From: Solirubrobacter ginsenosidimutans
GTDB lineage: Bacteria; Actinomycetota; Thermoleophilia; Solirubrobacterales; Solirubrobacteraceae
Assembly: GCF_027587205.1 (NCBI RefSeq)
Contig: NZ_JAPDOD010000062.1
Coordinates: 1 to 46,395 of the forward strand
Length of the DNA stretch: 46,395 nucleotides
Reading direction: 5' to 3'
Shown one piece after another: positions 16,426-25,278 of this stretch. The notes under the pieces are model-generated. The model was not told the DNA's origin and ran no database searches. It worked only from the letters and a program-made list of their open reading frames with translations. Each line of letters opens with the position of its first letter. The stretch's first letter is position 1. Both the position numbers and the translations under genes were made by a program.

Positions 16426-17111
16426 CGCAGGCTCACGCCCGCGTGCGCGTCGATGAACTGCCCGGGCCGGGGCAGCCGCGGGTTCTCGATGCCGTTGGCG
16501 GCGGCGACGGACGGCCAGTCCTGCGGGCGCCCGGAGCGACCCATCGCCTGCTGGACGCTCTCGCCCTGGCGCATCTGCTGGCGCGGTTGCGTGCCCGGGG
16601 TCGGCGGCACCCCGGGAGCGTCGTCGTCGATCTGGAACTGGATGTCCTGGCTCGAGATCGAGAGGCTCACCCGCGCACGCAGCGGCCGGCCGTCGGAAGA
16701 GAAGAACTCGAGCGTCTCGTCCATCGAGTCCATGACGCCGTCGAACTTGAACGAGCCCCAGTGGAAGCGCACCGCGGGCGGCACCCACTTCTTCTCCTTG
16801 CCGTCCTTCTGCTCTTTGGGCTGCATGAAGTAGTTCACGCCCTCCGTGCGCTTGCGCACGTCCTTGTCGGTCTGGGAGGTGGTGACGTCGAACCACAGCT
16901 CGACGGCGAGCTTGGTCGTGCTCTTGGCGGCGAACTGCATCGCCGGGCCGCCGCGCTGGTCCTTGCCCTCGATCGTGTTCGTGTAGGTCACGCGCAGCGT
17001 CTCGGGGTTGAAGTCGACCGTCACGTCGTGCGGGAGCTCCTGGGCCGGCTTGCCCTTCTCGGTCGGGAGCTTGATCTCGCGCAGGTGGGCCTTGGCGGGC
17101 TGGTCAGCCAT
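16422..17111 (-). CDS. CIS tube/baseplate protein with C-terminal LysM-like domain (Pvc7-like)
   Basis: A 229-aa protein starting at ATG 8 nt inside the tube 2 gene. Residues 1-165 match the CIS tube protein N-terminal family: VTVDFNPETLRVTYTNTIEG, TKLAVELWFDVT, VRFHWGSFKFDGVMDSMDET, then RPLRARVSLSIS. Residues about 180-225 (RQGESVQQAMGRSGRPQDWP, AAANGIENPRLPRPGQ) form a LysM-like fold, as in T4 gp53-type baseplate proteins. It probably joins the tube to the hub or lies at the baseplate (family knowledge). Confidence 0.92.
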   Translation of the reverse strand: MADQPAKAHLREIKLPTEKGKPAQELPHDVTVDFNPETLRVTYTNTIEGKDQRGGPAMQFAAKSTTKLAVELWFDVTTSQTDKDVRKRTEGVNYFMQPKEQKDGKEKKWVPPAVRFHWGSFKFDGVMDSMDETLEFFSSDGRPLRARVSLSISSQDIQFQIDDDAPGVPPTPGTQPRQQMRQGESVQQAMGRSGRPQDWPSVAAANGIENPRLPRPGQFIDAHAGVSLR

Positions 17112-17571
17112 TGCCGTCTCCCGGTGCCAGGGCCAGCGTCTCGTAGGCGATCTGCATCTCCTCGATCGCCAGCGCGCCCTCCTTGGCGTCCAGCGTCGGG
17201 ACGCGCAGCTTCAACGGCATGCAGCCGGTGAGGACGAAGGAGGCGTTGGTCCGCTTGCGGTCCGACGAGAGCATCGCGACCTGGCACTTGGCCCGCAGGT
17301 GGCGTTCCGTCTGCACCCGCTGGAACCAGTCCCAGAGGTCGAACGTGTCGGTCATCCCCCGCTTGAGCGTGAGCTGCCCGTAGCTCACGGGCCCCGCGAG
17401 GTGGATCGCGCGCGCGTTGTCGCCGCCTTGGCGGATCGTCTTGACCGCGGCGGTGAGCTCGAGCCCCGAGCACTCCGAGAACGCCGCGTCACAGAGCGCA
17501 GCGGACTCGCCGTCGAGCGTGATCGTCACGCGGAAGTTGAACGCGGTGAACGGGCGCTGGTCGGCGGCCAT
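17104..17571 (-). CDS. Contractile tail inner tube protein 2 (gp19-like)
   Basis: A 155-aa protein with ATG overlapping the sheath 2 stop (ATGA). It opens with RPFTAFNFRVTITLDGESAA, followed by FSECSGLELTAAVKTIRQGG and GQLTLKRGMTDTFDLWDWFQ, the conserved pattern of T4-like tail tube subunits. It ends with a Gly/Asp tail. It is a paralogue of tube 1, about 3 kb upstream. In PVC-type particles minor tube paralogues lie at the baseplate end (family knowledge), so this copy is likely a tube initiator rather than the main subunit (inference). Confidence 0.93.
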   Translation of the reverse strand: MAADQRPFTAFNFRVTITLDGESAALCDAAFSECSGLELTAAVKTIRQGGDNARAIHLAGPVSYGQLTLKRGMTDTFDLWDWFQRVQTERHLRAKCQVAMLSSDRKRTNASFVLTGCMPLKLRVPTLDAKEGALAIEEMQIAYETLALAPGDGNG

Positions 17572-20513
17572 CAGGCGGTCTCCAGGAGCGTCGCGGGGCC
17601 GTTCTCGACGAGCGTCAGGCGGACGGTGATGAACGCCATCGGCCGCGACGGTGCGACCTGGATCTCGGCGACGAAGCGCCCTTCGTCGACGCTCGTCGGC
17701 GGGTTGAGCGCGTCGCCGGTGCGGACGCGGAAGGCCTGCGCCTCGGTCTCGCCCGCGAACGCCCCACGGGCGAACATGCGCGACAGAAGCGTCTCCAGCC
17801 GGCGCGCGACCTGGTCGCGCAGCTGCGGGCGGTTGGGCTCGAAGACCAACGTCACGCCGTCGCGCAGCACCAGCCGCCGCAGCAGCGTCAGCAGGCGCCG
17901 CACGCCGATCGCCTCCAGCTCCCGCTCGAGGCTCAGCGTGTGCGCGCCGTTGACGATCACGCCGCGCGGGTCGGTCATCAGCGGGTTGATCGCCAGCCCG
18001 GCGAGCACCGCCGGGTCGACGCCCGCGCGCTCGGGGTCGAGGCCGATGACCCCGTCGAGCGGGTCGTTGGCGGGCGCGATCCACGCGCCGCGGGAGAGCG
18101 TGCGCCCGGCGATCTTGCCGGTGGCCGCGCCGTCGGGCGGCACGACCCGCAGCGCCGGCCCGGACTCGATCACCCACGGGTGATAGAGCGCGCCGTAGCT
18201 GAGCGCGCCCGCCTCGCCGTTGTCGAGCGGGCGCACGCCGCCACGGCCAGGGTCGAACGCGGCGACGCCCGCCGGCGGCAGCAGCGCGGCGACGTGTGCC
18301 GCGGCCTCGGCCTCGCGCGCATCGGGCGGCAGGGCGAGCACGGCGAAGGCGCGCTCTTCGCGGGCGGCGCACATCCGCAGCAGCGCGCGCTGGACCGCCA
18401 GCAGGTCGCCTGTGGGCGACTGGGCATCCAGCGGGGCGAGCGTCCAGATCGATGTCGGGCGGGCGAGCACGATCACGGTGTTCGACCACGGGGCGACCCC
18501 GGCCGGCCGGACGCGTGCGTAGTGCGTGACGTCGCGATCGAGCTCGTAGCGCACGCGGTTGACGCTCGTCGTCACGGTGTCGTCGACGAAGCCGAACGCG
18601 GGATCGGTCGAGACCTGCAGCTCGTAGCCACCCTCGCCGGACGTGCACCAGGAGAGCTGGACCGCGTCGTCCTCGTCGTCGGCGACGATCTCGAGCTCGA
18701 CCGGGTCCGGCGCGCGGCAGCACGTGTCGAAGCCGTCGCCGGCGAGCAGGTCGACGGTGTTCGACCACGGGCCTGACCGCGCACGCACGCGAAACCAGCG
18801 CCGGCCGGCGCAGGAATCCTCGCCGACGTCGAAGCTCAGCATCGTGCCCTGGACGAGTACGACCGGCGCGGCGAAGCCGGGCGCGGCGGATTCCTCGAGG
18901 ACGTAGACGGTGGCGCCGTCGACCGCGGTCCAGCGCGCGAGGGTTCCCTCGAGCGAGAGCACGGGGGCGCCGAGCACGGGCGGGCGCTCGACGGCGACGC
19001 GCTGCCAGCCGCGGTGCGCAGCGTCCGGGACGGCGATCAGCGCGATCTCGGCGATCGGGTAGAGCGAGTGGATGCCGCGGAGCCGGCGCGGTGCGCGGGC
19101 CATGTAGGCGAGCTCGCGGACCTGGGTGTCGAGCCGGTCGACGCCGGAGTCGGCGAGCGCCGCGTCGACGAACAGCTCCGGGCTGAACCGCGCGAGGCCG
19201 TCGCGTGCCAGCGGCTCGGTCGCCGCTTCGGCCCCGCTCTCGTCGAGCCAGGCGGACGGCCGCTCGCCGTCCTGGGCGCGCGGGGCGATCGGGACGCCGA
19301 GCGGGAGCCACGGTCCGTCGTCGTCGCCGGCGGCGGCGAGCGGGAAGCGTGGCAGTGCGGCTTCGCTCCACAGCGCGGCGGGCAGCCGTGGCGCGGACAC
19401 GATGCCGGTCCCGCCGGTCGCGACGCCCGGCAGGTTGGCGAGCGTGCCGAAGAGCGCCTCGTCGTCAGGCAGGTCGCGCCAGAAGCGCGGGTGCCCGGGT
19501 GCGAGGCCGAGATCGGCGAGACGGGCGATCACGGCCTCGTCGCGCCACACGAGCAGGTCGAGCGTGAGCTGCTCCACGAGCGGCGGCTCGCCGCCGTCGC
19601 AATCGCCGGCGCCCGGCGTCAGTCGCCACGCCGCGGTCAGCGCCAGGCGCGACCAGCCGTCGTCGTCGCCGGGCTCGGCCGGCGCGGGCGCCCCGGCCTG
19701 CGCGACGACGGTGCCGTCGCCGAGCGTCAGCGACAGCAGATCACCGGGGGCGATCGGCTCGCCCACCGGCACGAGCAGCACGCCGTCCTGGAGCCGCGCG
19801 CCGATCGGCGTGCCGCCGCCGGCGTCGAGGCGATCGGCGATGTCGAGCTCCGCGCACGCCAGCGTGACCGTCTCGACGCGGATCGCGGCGCCGAGCAGCG
19901 CGACCGGGCCCGCGGGCTCGCGCACGAGGCTCTTGACCGGCGCATAGATCGCGGCAGCCGATCCGGCGGGGGTGATCCGCAACAGGTCGCCGGCGACGAC
20001 GCCGGGGGCGGCGATCAGCGCCAGTCGTCCGTCGCGCAGCCCGCCGGGACGGGCCGCGAGCGGGCGGCTGCGCAGGATGGCCGAGATGCGGAGGTCGCCC
20101 GCCCAGCTCCCGGGTGAGCGGGCGTCGAGCTCGGCCAGCCGCCACGCGCACGGGTCGGGGGTGGCGCGCAGCAACCCCCCGACGGGGAAGCGCGCCGTCG
20201 CCATGCTCGCGCGGTCGGCCGTGCGCACGACCCAGCAGCGTCGCCCGCCGTTGGCGAAGAACGCCTCGACCGCCGGGCCGAGCCGGCTGGTGACGGGTGC
20301 TCCGGTGACGCCGTCGCGCGCCAGGTCCACGTCACCGCCGAAGACGTCGCGGAAGCGCACGGCGTCCTCCACGGCGACGGGGACGTCGACGGGCCCGGCG
20401 GCGGCAAAGCCGGCGAACGCGGCCACGTCCATCCGCGGCAGCGTCTCCGGCGGCGCCGGGCGCCCGGTATCGAAGGTGATGCCGGGCAGGCGGGCGGCGG
20501 CGAGCGTGCTCAG
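17571..20513 (-). CDS. Contractile tail sheath protein 2 with FN3-like insertions
   Basis: A 980-aa sheath paralogue, far longer than sheath 1 (639 aa). The N-terminus ARLPGITFDTGRPAPPETLP runs into MDVAAFAGFAAAGPVDVPVA; the C-terminal part has the sheath core (YGALYHPWVIE, MTDPRGVIVNGAHTLSLERE, TLVFEPNRPQLRDQVARRLE). Residues about 513-590 and 602-684 are two fibronectin-III-like repeats (ARWTAVDGATVYVLEES, WFRVRARSGPWSNTVDLL; YELQVSTDP, HYARVRPAGVAPWSNTV). There is no ATG, GTG or TTG before the conserved LPG; a CTG overlaps the tube 1 stop as CTGA and has GGAGA 7 nt upstream, so I start there. The first ATG would be at 20432. It overlaps tube 2 by one base. Confidence 0.88.
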   Translation of the reverse strand: MSTLAAARLPGITFDTGRPAPPETLPRMDVAAFAGFAAAGPVDVPVAVEDAVRFRDVFGGDVDLARDGVTGAPVTSRLGPAVEAFFANGGRRCWVVRTADRASMATARFPVGGLLRATPDPCAWRLAELDARSPGSWAGDLRISAILRSRPLAARPGGLRDGRLALIAAPGVVAGDLLRITPAGSAAAIYAPVKSLVREPAGPVALLGAAIRVETVTLACAELDIADRLDAGGGTPIGARLQDGVLLVPVGEPIAPGDLLSLTLGDGTVVAQAGAPAPAEPGDDDGWSRLALTAAWRLTPGAGDCDGGEPPLVEQLTLDLLVWRDEAVIARLADLGLAPGHPRFWRDLPDDEALFGTLANLPGVATGGTGIVSAPRLPAALWSEAALPRFPLAAAGDDDGPWLPLGVPIAPRAQDGERPSAWLDESGAEAATEPLARDGLARFSPELFVDAALADSGVDRLDTQVRELAYMARAPRRLRGIHSLYPIAEIALIAVPDAAHRGWQRVAVERPPVLGAPVLSLEGTLARWTAVDGATVYVLEESAAPGFAAPVVLVQGTMLSFDVGEDSCAGRRWFRVRARSGPWSNTVDLLAGDGFDTCCRAPDPVELEIVADDEDDAVQLSWCTSGEGGYELQVSTDPAFGFVDDTVTTSVNRVRYELDRDVTHYARVRPAGVAPWSNTVIVLARPTSIWTLAPLDAQSPTGDLLAVQRALLRMCAAREERAFAVLALPPDAREAEAAAHVAALLPPAGVAAFDPGRGGVRPLDNGEAGALSYGALYHPWVIESGPALRVVPPDGAATGKIAGRTLSRGAWIAPANDPLDGVIGLDPERAGVDPAVLAGLAINPLMTDPRGVIVNGAHTLSLERELEAIGVRRLLTLLRRLVLRDGVTLVFEPNRPQLRDQVARRLETLLSRMFARGAFAGETEAQAFRVRTGDALNPPTSVDEGRFVAEIQVAPSRPMAFITVRLTLVENGPATLLETA

Positions 20514-20959
20514 AACTCCATCTCCAGGCGCTCTGAGGCCAGCACGAGCTCTTCGATCGCGACGTCCGTGCCCTTGCCCGAGAGCTGCGGGCCGGTGTAC
20601 TTGATCGGACGGGCGTTGGTCAGCTTCCAGGTCTGCGCGACCGTCGCGCGGTCCTCGCTGAGCAGCTGGATCGTGACCGAGCGCAACGCCTCTTGGCTGC
20701 CGTTGCGGACGTCGTTGAGCCAGTCGTAGAGGGTGCTGTCCCCGATCACGCCCCGCTTGCACGTGACGTCGGGGACCTTGTAGGTGCCGGTGATCTTGCG
20801 GGCCGTGTTGTCGCCCTCGTTGCCGTTGCGGTACTCGGCGACGGTGATCTCCATGCCGAGGCCGGAGACCTCCTGGAAGCCGGCTTGCGCGCTCTTCGGG
20901 TCGGTCCCGAAGTCGACGACGAAGTTGAACTGGCTGTAGGGGCGTTCGCGGAAGGGCAT
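20510..20959 (-). CDS. Contractile tail inner tube protein 1 (gp19-like)
   Basis: A 149-aa protein starting at ATG 4 nt after the sheath 1 stop. RPYSQFNFVVDFGTDPKSAQ, then FQEVSGLGMEITVAEYRNGN and CKRGVIGDSTLYDWLNDVRN are hallmark tail-tube features, and it ends with EELVLASERLEMEF. Hexameric rings stack to form the inner tube that is pushed into the target (family knowledge). Placed right after sheath 1, this is probably the major tube subunit. Its last codons carry the Shine-Dalgarno-like GGAGA for sheath 2. Confidence 0.96.
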   Translation of the reverse strand: MPFRERPYSQFNFVVDFGTDPKSAQAGFQEVSGLGMEITVAEYRNGNEGDNTARKITGTYKVPDVTCKRGVIGDSTLYDWLNDVRNGSQEALRSVTIQLLSEDRATVAQTWKLTNARPIKYTGPQLSGKGTDVAIEELVLASERLEMEF

Positions 20960-20963
20960 CGCC

Positions 20964-22883
20964 TTATCTCCTCGTCGCCTCGAGCGTCTTCTGGCCGATG
21001 CGGAAGATCACGAACTCCGCGGGTCGCAGCGGCGAGACCCCGACCAGACACACCAGGCGTCCGTTGTCGAGGTCGTTCTGCGTCATCGTGCTGCGATCGC
21101 ACGCGACGAAGTACGCCTCCTCCGGCGTCGTGCCGAGCAGGTGCCCGACCTTGAACTCGTTGAACAGGAAGTCCTCGACGGTGCGGCGGACATTGGCCCA
21201 CAGATCGGGGCCGTTGGGCTCGAACACCGCCCACGTCGAGCCGCGATCGATCGAGTGCTCCAGGAACGCGAAGTAGCGGCGCAGGTTCACGTACTTCCAC
21301 TCGGGATCCGACGTGACGGTCCGCGCGCCCCAGACGACGAGGCCGGCCTGATCGATCAGCCGCAGGCAGTTGATGCCCTCGGGATTGAGGACCTCCTGCT
21401 GGCCGCGATTGATCAGGAACTCGAAGTCCAGCGCGAGGCGCACCGGCTCGTTCGCGGGCGCCTTGTGCACGCCGCGCAGCACGTCGCTGCGGGCGTAGAT
21501 GCCGGCGACGAAGCCCGACGGCGGCGTGATGATCTCCTGCTCGGTGTACGGATCGACGACCCGCACCCACGGGTAGTAGAGCGCCCCGTACTTGGAGTTC
21601 AGGCGCCCGCGCCAGGTGCGGATCTGGTCCGGGAGCGCGCCGTTGGGAGAGTCCAGGACCGCGATCCGGTAGCGCATCCGCTCGGCATGGCCGAGCAGCG
21701 CGTCCTGGACGTCGCGCGCCGTCAGGTTGGTTGGGCCGTCCACGAGCCCGCCCAGGGACGAGCCGGGCGCGGCGACGATCGAGATGTCGTCGAGGTCCTC
21801 GAACGCCAGCAGCCCGCTCTTGTTGCCGGCCGCGTCCGCGTCGCCCCGGTAGGCGTCGCCGTCGGGCAGCTTGCCGTCGTTGCCGTGGGTCAGCAGCGCG
21901 AGCAGCTGCAGCGGCGCCTGTCGCGGATCGGCGACCGGCGGCGTGTGGTTCTCCAGCAGCTGTCCGGGCGTCGGCGGCGAGGCGTCCCCCGGTGGCAGCG
22001 CCTCCAGGATCAGCTCGAGGATTTCCGGGCCGTTGGTCAGCGGCGTGTCGATCGCCAGCGGCACGAACAGGGACGTGCTGCGGTCGACGGGCGTCGGGTC
22101 GAAGACGCGCGTGAGCGCCTGCGGGTGCTCGGGGTGGAACGCCAGCCCGCCCCAGAACTCGTCCGCCACGAACCTCCCGAGGCGCGAGACCGTGACGTTG
22201 GCGGTGACGACGTGGACGCCCAGGCCCGCGACTCCCACGAGGTTGGACGCCAGCAGCTCCGCGGCGTTGGGGTCGGCCGCGTGCAGCTTGAACGTGTCGA
22301 GGTTGGTCGTGGGGTCGAAGAACGGCTCCAGCCAGTACGTGCCCTCGATGTCGCGCGTCCCGAGCTTGGCGCTCGTGGCCTTCTTGTCGGTCAGGTAGAC
22401 CGTGTCGTAGGGCAGCGCGCCTGACAGCACGCCGATCCCGTCGCTCTGCACCAGGATGTTCGGGCCGACCGTGACCGAGATCGTCACCGCGAAGTTCCCG
22501 GCGCTGCCGGGGTGGCGGGCCTTGAGCACGAAGCCGCCGGGCGGGCTGCCGCCCAGGTCGAAGGCCGCGACGCCGAGGTCGGTGTCGCTCGCCTTGTCGA
22601 ACGCGCGGGCGACGTAGAGACGCCGGCCGCCGTTCTCGAAGAACGCACGCACGCCGTGCGCGAGGTGGTTCGTGGTGCTCACACCGGCGTAGCGCAGCGG
22701 GTCGATCCCGCCATAGATGCGCTCGAAGTCGAGGAAGCTGGTGAGCAGCGCGGGCGGCCCGCTGACCGGTCCGAAGCGCGTCGCGCCGACGAAGCCGGCG
22801 GTGCTGGTGCTCACCCCCTCGATCGTCTTCTGGCGGAAACTCACCTCCTCCGCGTAGACGCCAGGCGCTAGGTACTCGGGCAT
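20964..22883 (-). CDS. Contractile tail sheath protein 1 (major)
   Basis: A 639-aa protein; the ATG at 22883 is preceded by AAAGGAGA, a strong ribosome binding site. The N-terminus PEYLAPGVYAEEVSFRQKTI is the standard sheath start; TTNHLAHGVRAFFENGGRRL and LYVARAF follow, and the C-terminus (RSTMTQNDLDNGRLVCLVGV, EFVIFRIGQKTLEA) is the conserved interlocking domain. It polymerises around the tube and contracts to drive injection (family knowledge). This is probably the major sheath; the large paralogue lies two genes downstream. Confidence 0.97.
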   Translation of the reverse strand: MPEYLAPGVYAEEVSFRQKTIEGVSTSTAGFVGATRFGPVSGPPALLTSFLDFERIYGGIDPLRYAGVSTTNHLAHGVRAFFENGGRRLYVARAFDKASDTDLGVAAFDLGGSPPGGFVLKARHPGSAGNFAVTISVTVGPNILVQSDGIGVLSGALPYDTVYLTDKKATSAKLGTRDIEGTYWLEPFFDPTTNLDTFKLHAADPNAAELLASNLVGVAGLGVHVVTANVTVSRLGRFVADEFWGGLAFHPEHPQALTRVFDPTPVDRSTSLFVPLAIDTPLTNGPEILELILEALPPGDASPPTPGQLLENHTPPVADPRQAPLQLLALLTHGNDGKLPDGDAYRGDADAAGNKSGLLAFEDLDDISIVAAPGSSLGGLVDGPTNLTARDVQDALLGHAERMRYRIAVLDSPNGALPDQIRTWRGRLNSKYGALYYPWVRVVDPYTEQEIITPPSGFVAGIYARSDVLRGVHKAPANEPVRLALDFEFLINRGQQEVLNPEGINCLRLIDQAGLVVWGARTVTSDPEWKYVNLRRYFAFLEHSIDRGSTWAVFEPNGPDLWANVRRTVEDFLFNEFKVGHLLGTTPEEAYFVACDRSTMTQNDLDNGRLVCLVGVSPLRPAEFVIFRIGQKTLEATRR

Positions 22884-22905
22884 GCCGATGTCTCCTTTCG
22901 AGACC

Positions 22906-23643
22906 TCACGGGGACGTGTCCAGGACGAGCTCGGCGCCGAAGTGCAGCTCCGCGACGAACGTCTCGACCAAGGGCTGGCCGAGGATGCTCGCGAGCTCCG
23001 GAGGGCGGCCGGGCAGCGGGAAGACAAGGGCCCCCGGGTCCTGGCGCAGCTCGACCGTGAGCGTCCACACCTGCAGGGCGGGAGGCGTGCCGCCGGTGCC
23101 GGGCGGGGGCGAGGGCGAGGGGGTGCCGCTGAAGGCGGGGTAGGGGAAGCCGATCGCCACCGCGCCGTCCTCGGTCGCGATCCCGGCCCAGCGACGGCCA
23201 CCCGCCAGCACGTCGACGCGCGCGTGCGGCGCGACCTGGGCGCGGGCGACGGCCACGGCCGCCGCGAAGCGCCGGGTCGGGGCGGAGAACAGGTAGATGC
23301 GGCCGTTGCTGAGCCCCGCGAGTCCCTTGTGCGGGGCCGTGAGTTCGATCGTGGCGGGGAGGAAGCGGCCGCTCGGGTCGTCGACGGTGACGGCGAACGT
23401 GCCGCTGGTCGCCGGCGCGCCGAGCGGGTCCTCGGTTCCGGCCGGGTACTCGATCCGGTGCAGGCCGGGCAGGCCGGTGAATGCGCGGACGCCGGACGGC
23501 GTCGTGGTCGCGATGGCCGGCTCGCCCGGCACGTCGAGCGGGTGGGCGAGGACGCGCAGCGGGTCCGTGACCGGGGCGTCGGTGACCGAGTCCCAGAACC
23601 AGACGCCGAGCGGCGTGACGATCCGGAGGTCCTCGACCGTCAC
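22906..23643 (-). CDS. eCIS conserved protein upstream of the sheath
   Basis: A 245-aa protein starting at GTG that overlaps the DUF4255 stop (GTGA); the longer frame upstream is a shadow. Two beta-rich parts are visible: residues 1-120 with TPLGVWFWDSVTD and FAVTVDDPSGRFLPATIELT, like a carboxypeptidase-regulatory/Ig-type sandwich, and a C-terminal part ending LQVWTLTVELRQDPGALVFP and VAELHFGAELVLDTSP. A Pro/Gly linker separates them. I know no function; position between the terminator and the sheath suggests a structural or cap accessory role (inference). Confidence 0.8.
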   Translation of the reverse strand: MTVEDLRIVTPLGVWFWDSVTDAPVTDPLRVLAHPLDVPGEPAIATTTPSGVRAFTGLPGLHRIEYPAGTEDPLGAPATSGTFAVTVDDPSGRFLPATIELTAPHKGLAGLSNGRIYLFSAPTRRFAAAVAVARAQVAPHARVDVLAGGRRWAGIATEDGAVAIGFPYPAFSGTPSPSPPPGTGGTPPALQVWTLTVELRQDPGALVFPLPGRPPELASILGQPLVETFVAELHFGAELVLDTSP

Positions 23644-24218
23644 GACTCGACCCTGAAGTCGCGTTCCTGCACGAGCGCGCCCCCGGGCTCGAGCTGCTTG
23701 GACTCGATCCACACGTTGCGGGCCACGTAGGGCACCGACAGCTGGTACGAGCCGGGCCCGATCAGCTCCCAGAGGCGCATCAGGTCCTCGGTCGCGATCT
23801 CGCCGGCGACGATCTCGACCGCCTCGTCGTCGCGGAAGACCGACGGCGTGCGGCGGTTGAGGAGGCCCGAAGGCAGGACCGGCGTGTCGTCGAGCGCGCG
23901 CATCATCCAGCCGGCGATCGAGTACTGCGTCGACGCGTCCTTGCCCCACGTCGTCAGCAGGAAGTGCAGGTCCAGCGGGAGCTGCGCGTCGGCCCTCCCG
24001 CCTCCCGGCAGCCGGCGCCCGCCCGGAATGCGGTGCGAGCCGTCGACGAAGATCCGGTACAGGAACAGCGACACCCCCGCCGTCATGTGCTGCGGGAAGT
24101 TCGACGCGGTGTAGACCCGGAACTCGAGATCCTGGTCGAGCTGCGCGGGGTCATAGCTGTCGCGCAACACGTCCACCACGGCGTTGCAGACGGCCTCGAT
24201 GGCGCGTGTATCGGCCAA
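23640..24218 (-). CDS. DUF4255 (Pvc16-like) tail terminator/cap protein
   Basis: A 192-aa protein. The only start in frame after the upstream stop is TTG at 24218. It shows DUF4255 features: an N-terminal helix (IEAVCNAVVDVLRDSYDPAQ), then VSLFLYRIFVDGSHRIPGGR, LPLDLHFLLTTWG, QYSIAGWMMRALDDTPVLPS and a late LWELIGPGSYQLSVPYVARN. Members of the family cap the distal end of the tube and sheath (Pvc16; family knowledge). It is first in the tightly coupled structural run; 69 nt separate it from the small gene upstream. Confidence 0.93.
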   Translation of the reverse strand: MADTRAIEAVCNAVVDVLRDSYDPAQLDQDLEFRVYTASNFPQHMTAGVSLFLYRIFVDGSHRIPGGRRLPGGGRADAQLPLDLHFLLTTWGKDASTQYSIAGWMMRALDDTPVLPSGLLNRRTPSVFRDDEAVEIVAGEIATEDLMRLWELIGPGSYQLSVPYVARNVWIESKQLEPGGALVQERDFRVES

Positions 24219-24287
24219 CTCAGCGGCTGGGGAGGTTCGCGGCGGACGGCATCGTGGCGATCATCCAGCGACCTCGTCACCGCTCCG

Positions 24288-24476
24288 TCACGGCGGCGTC
24301 ACGTCGCCTCCGAACCGCTCCAGCCAACGCGCGACGGCCGCCAGCGCGTCCTGCGGAGAGCCGACGACCTCGCCTTGCTCCGGCCCGCCCTCGAGCTCGA
24401 ACGTCGAGGTGATGCGCGCCCGGAAGCGCCTGGGGTCGGAGTCCTCCAACCAGGCGCGAACGACGATCACACCCAT
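24288..24476 (-). CDS. Small conserved eCIS-linked protein, function unknown
   Basis: A 62-aa protein beginning MGVIVVRAWLED with AGAGG just upstream of the ATG; a GTG at 24500 would add 8 residues. Pattern: a beta strand (VIVVRAWLE), a second strand (RARITSTFEL), then a helix (SPQDALAAVARWLERFGG). It lies between the SARP regulator and the DUF4255 gene with about 70-nt gaps on both sides, so it may have its own signals. I recognise no family. The beta-beta-helix pattern and codon use look genuine. Confidence 0.7.
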   Translation of the reverse strand: MGVIVVRAWLEDSDPRRFRARITSTFELEGGPEQGEVVGSPQDALAAVARWLERFGGDVTPP

Positions 24477-24546
24477 GACCTCTGGCGCAGCCACGATCAC
24501 GCAGCCTGACGCCCGAGCGTCACACCGCCATCACCGCTCAGGCTTC

Positions 24547-25278
24547 CTACAGCGGCAGGACGAGCGCCTGCAGCTCGGGTGTCGGCGACACTCCGAGCTG
24601 GTCCTGCAGCAGGGAGCGGAAGAGCTCGTACCCGCGCACCGCCTCCCCGCGATTGCCCGCCTCGAGGTGCGCGCGGATCAGCGCGCGGTGCGCGCTCTCG
24701 CGCAGCGGCTCGGCCGCCACCGACGCCATCCCGACGACGATCGCGTCCCGATAGCGCCCCTGCTCGCGGAAGTCCTCGCAGAGCGCGTCGAGCGCCAGCA
24801 GCCGCAACTGCCGGAACCGCTCGCGCTCGATCGCGAGCCAGTCGTCGTACCAGTCCGGCAACAGGTCACCCGCCTCGCACAGCACGGCCACGTCGCCGGA
24901 GCGCGGCGAACCGCCCCAGCGCAGCGCACGCCGCGCGCACTCCCCGGCGTTGTGGAGGTCGACACTGACGTGACGCCCGAGCGCCATCGCCGTCGCCGTC
25001 GTCGCGACGAGATCCTGCGCGCGCTGGCGGATCCGCCACAGCGTGGTCCGCAACGCGGCCTGCGCGTGCTCCTCGCTCGAGTCGATCCAGAGCGTCCCCG
25101 CCACGTGCGCCCGCTGAACAGGACGATCATGCAACGCGAGGAAGGCGAGCAGGCGCTGGGCCGTGTGCGGGAGCTCGATCACACAGCCGTTCTGGCGCGC
25201 CTGAAACCCACACAGCAGATCGAGGGTCACGCCGGAGGCGGCCGCGTCGGTCCCGGTCTGCAGGATCGTGGGCGGCAT
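24547..25278 (-). CDS. SARP-type transcriptional regulator with BTAD domain
   Basis: A 243-aa protein, ATG start. Residues about 20-100 form an OmpR/PhoB-like winged helix (LLAFLALHDRPVQRAHVAGT, then AALRTTLWRIRQRAQDLV). Residues about 105-240 are the bacterial transcriptional activation domain: GDLLPDWYDDWLAIERERFR, then AHRALIRAHLEAGNRGEAVR and GYELFRSLLQDQLGVSPTPE. No ATPase domain is fused, so this is a short SARP. BTAD regulators are known activators of actinobacterial clusters, and it is the first gene of the eCIS run, so it probably controls that operon (inference). The target site is not evident. Confidence 0.92.
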   Translation of the reverse strand: MPPTILQTGTDAAASGVTLDLLCGFQARQNGCVIELPHTAQRLLAFLALHDRPVQRAHVAGTLWIDSSEEHAQAALRTTLWRIRQRAQDLVATTATAMALGRHVSVDLHNAGECARRALRWGGSPRSGDVAVLCEAGDLLPDWYDDWLAIERERFRQLRLLALDALCEDFREQGRYRDAIVVGMASVAAEPLRESAHRALIRAHLEAGNRGEAVRGYELFRSLLQDQLGVSPTPELQALVLPL

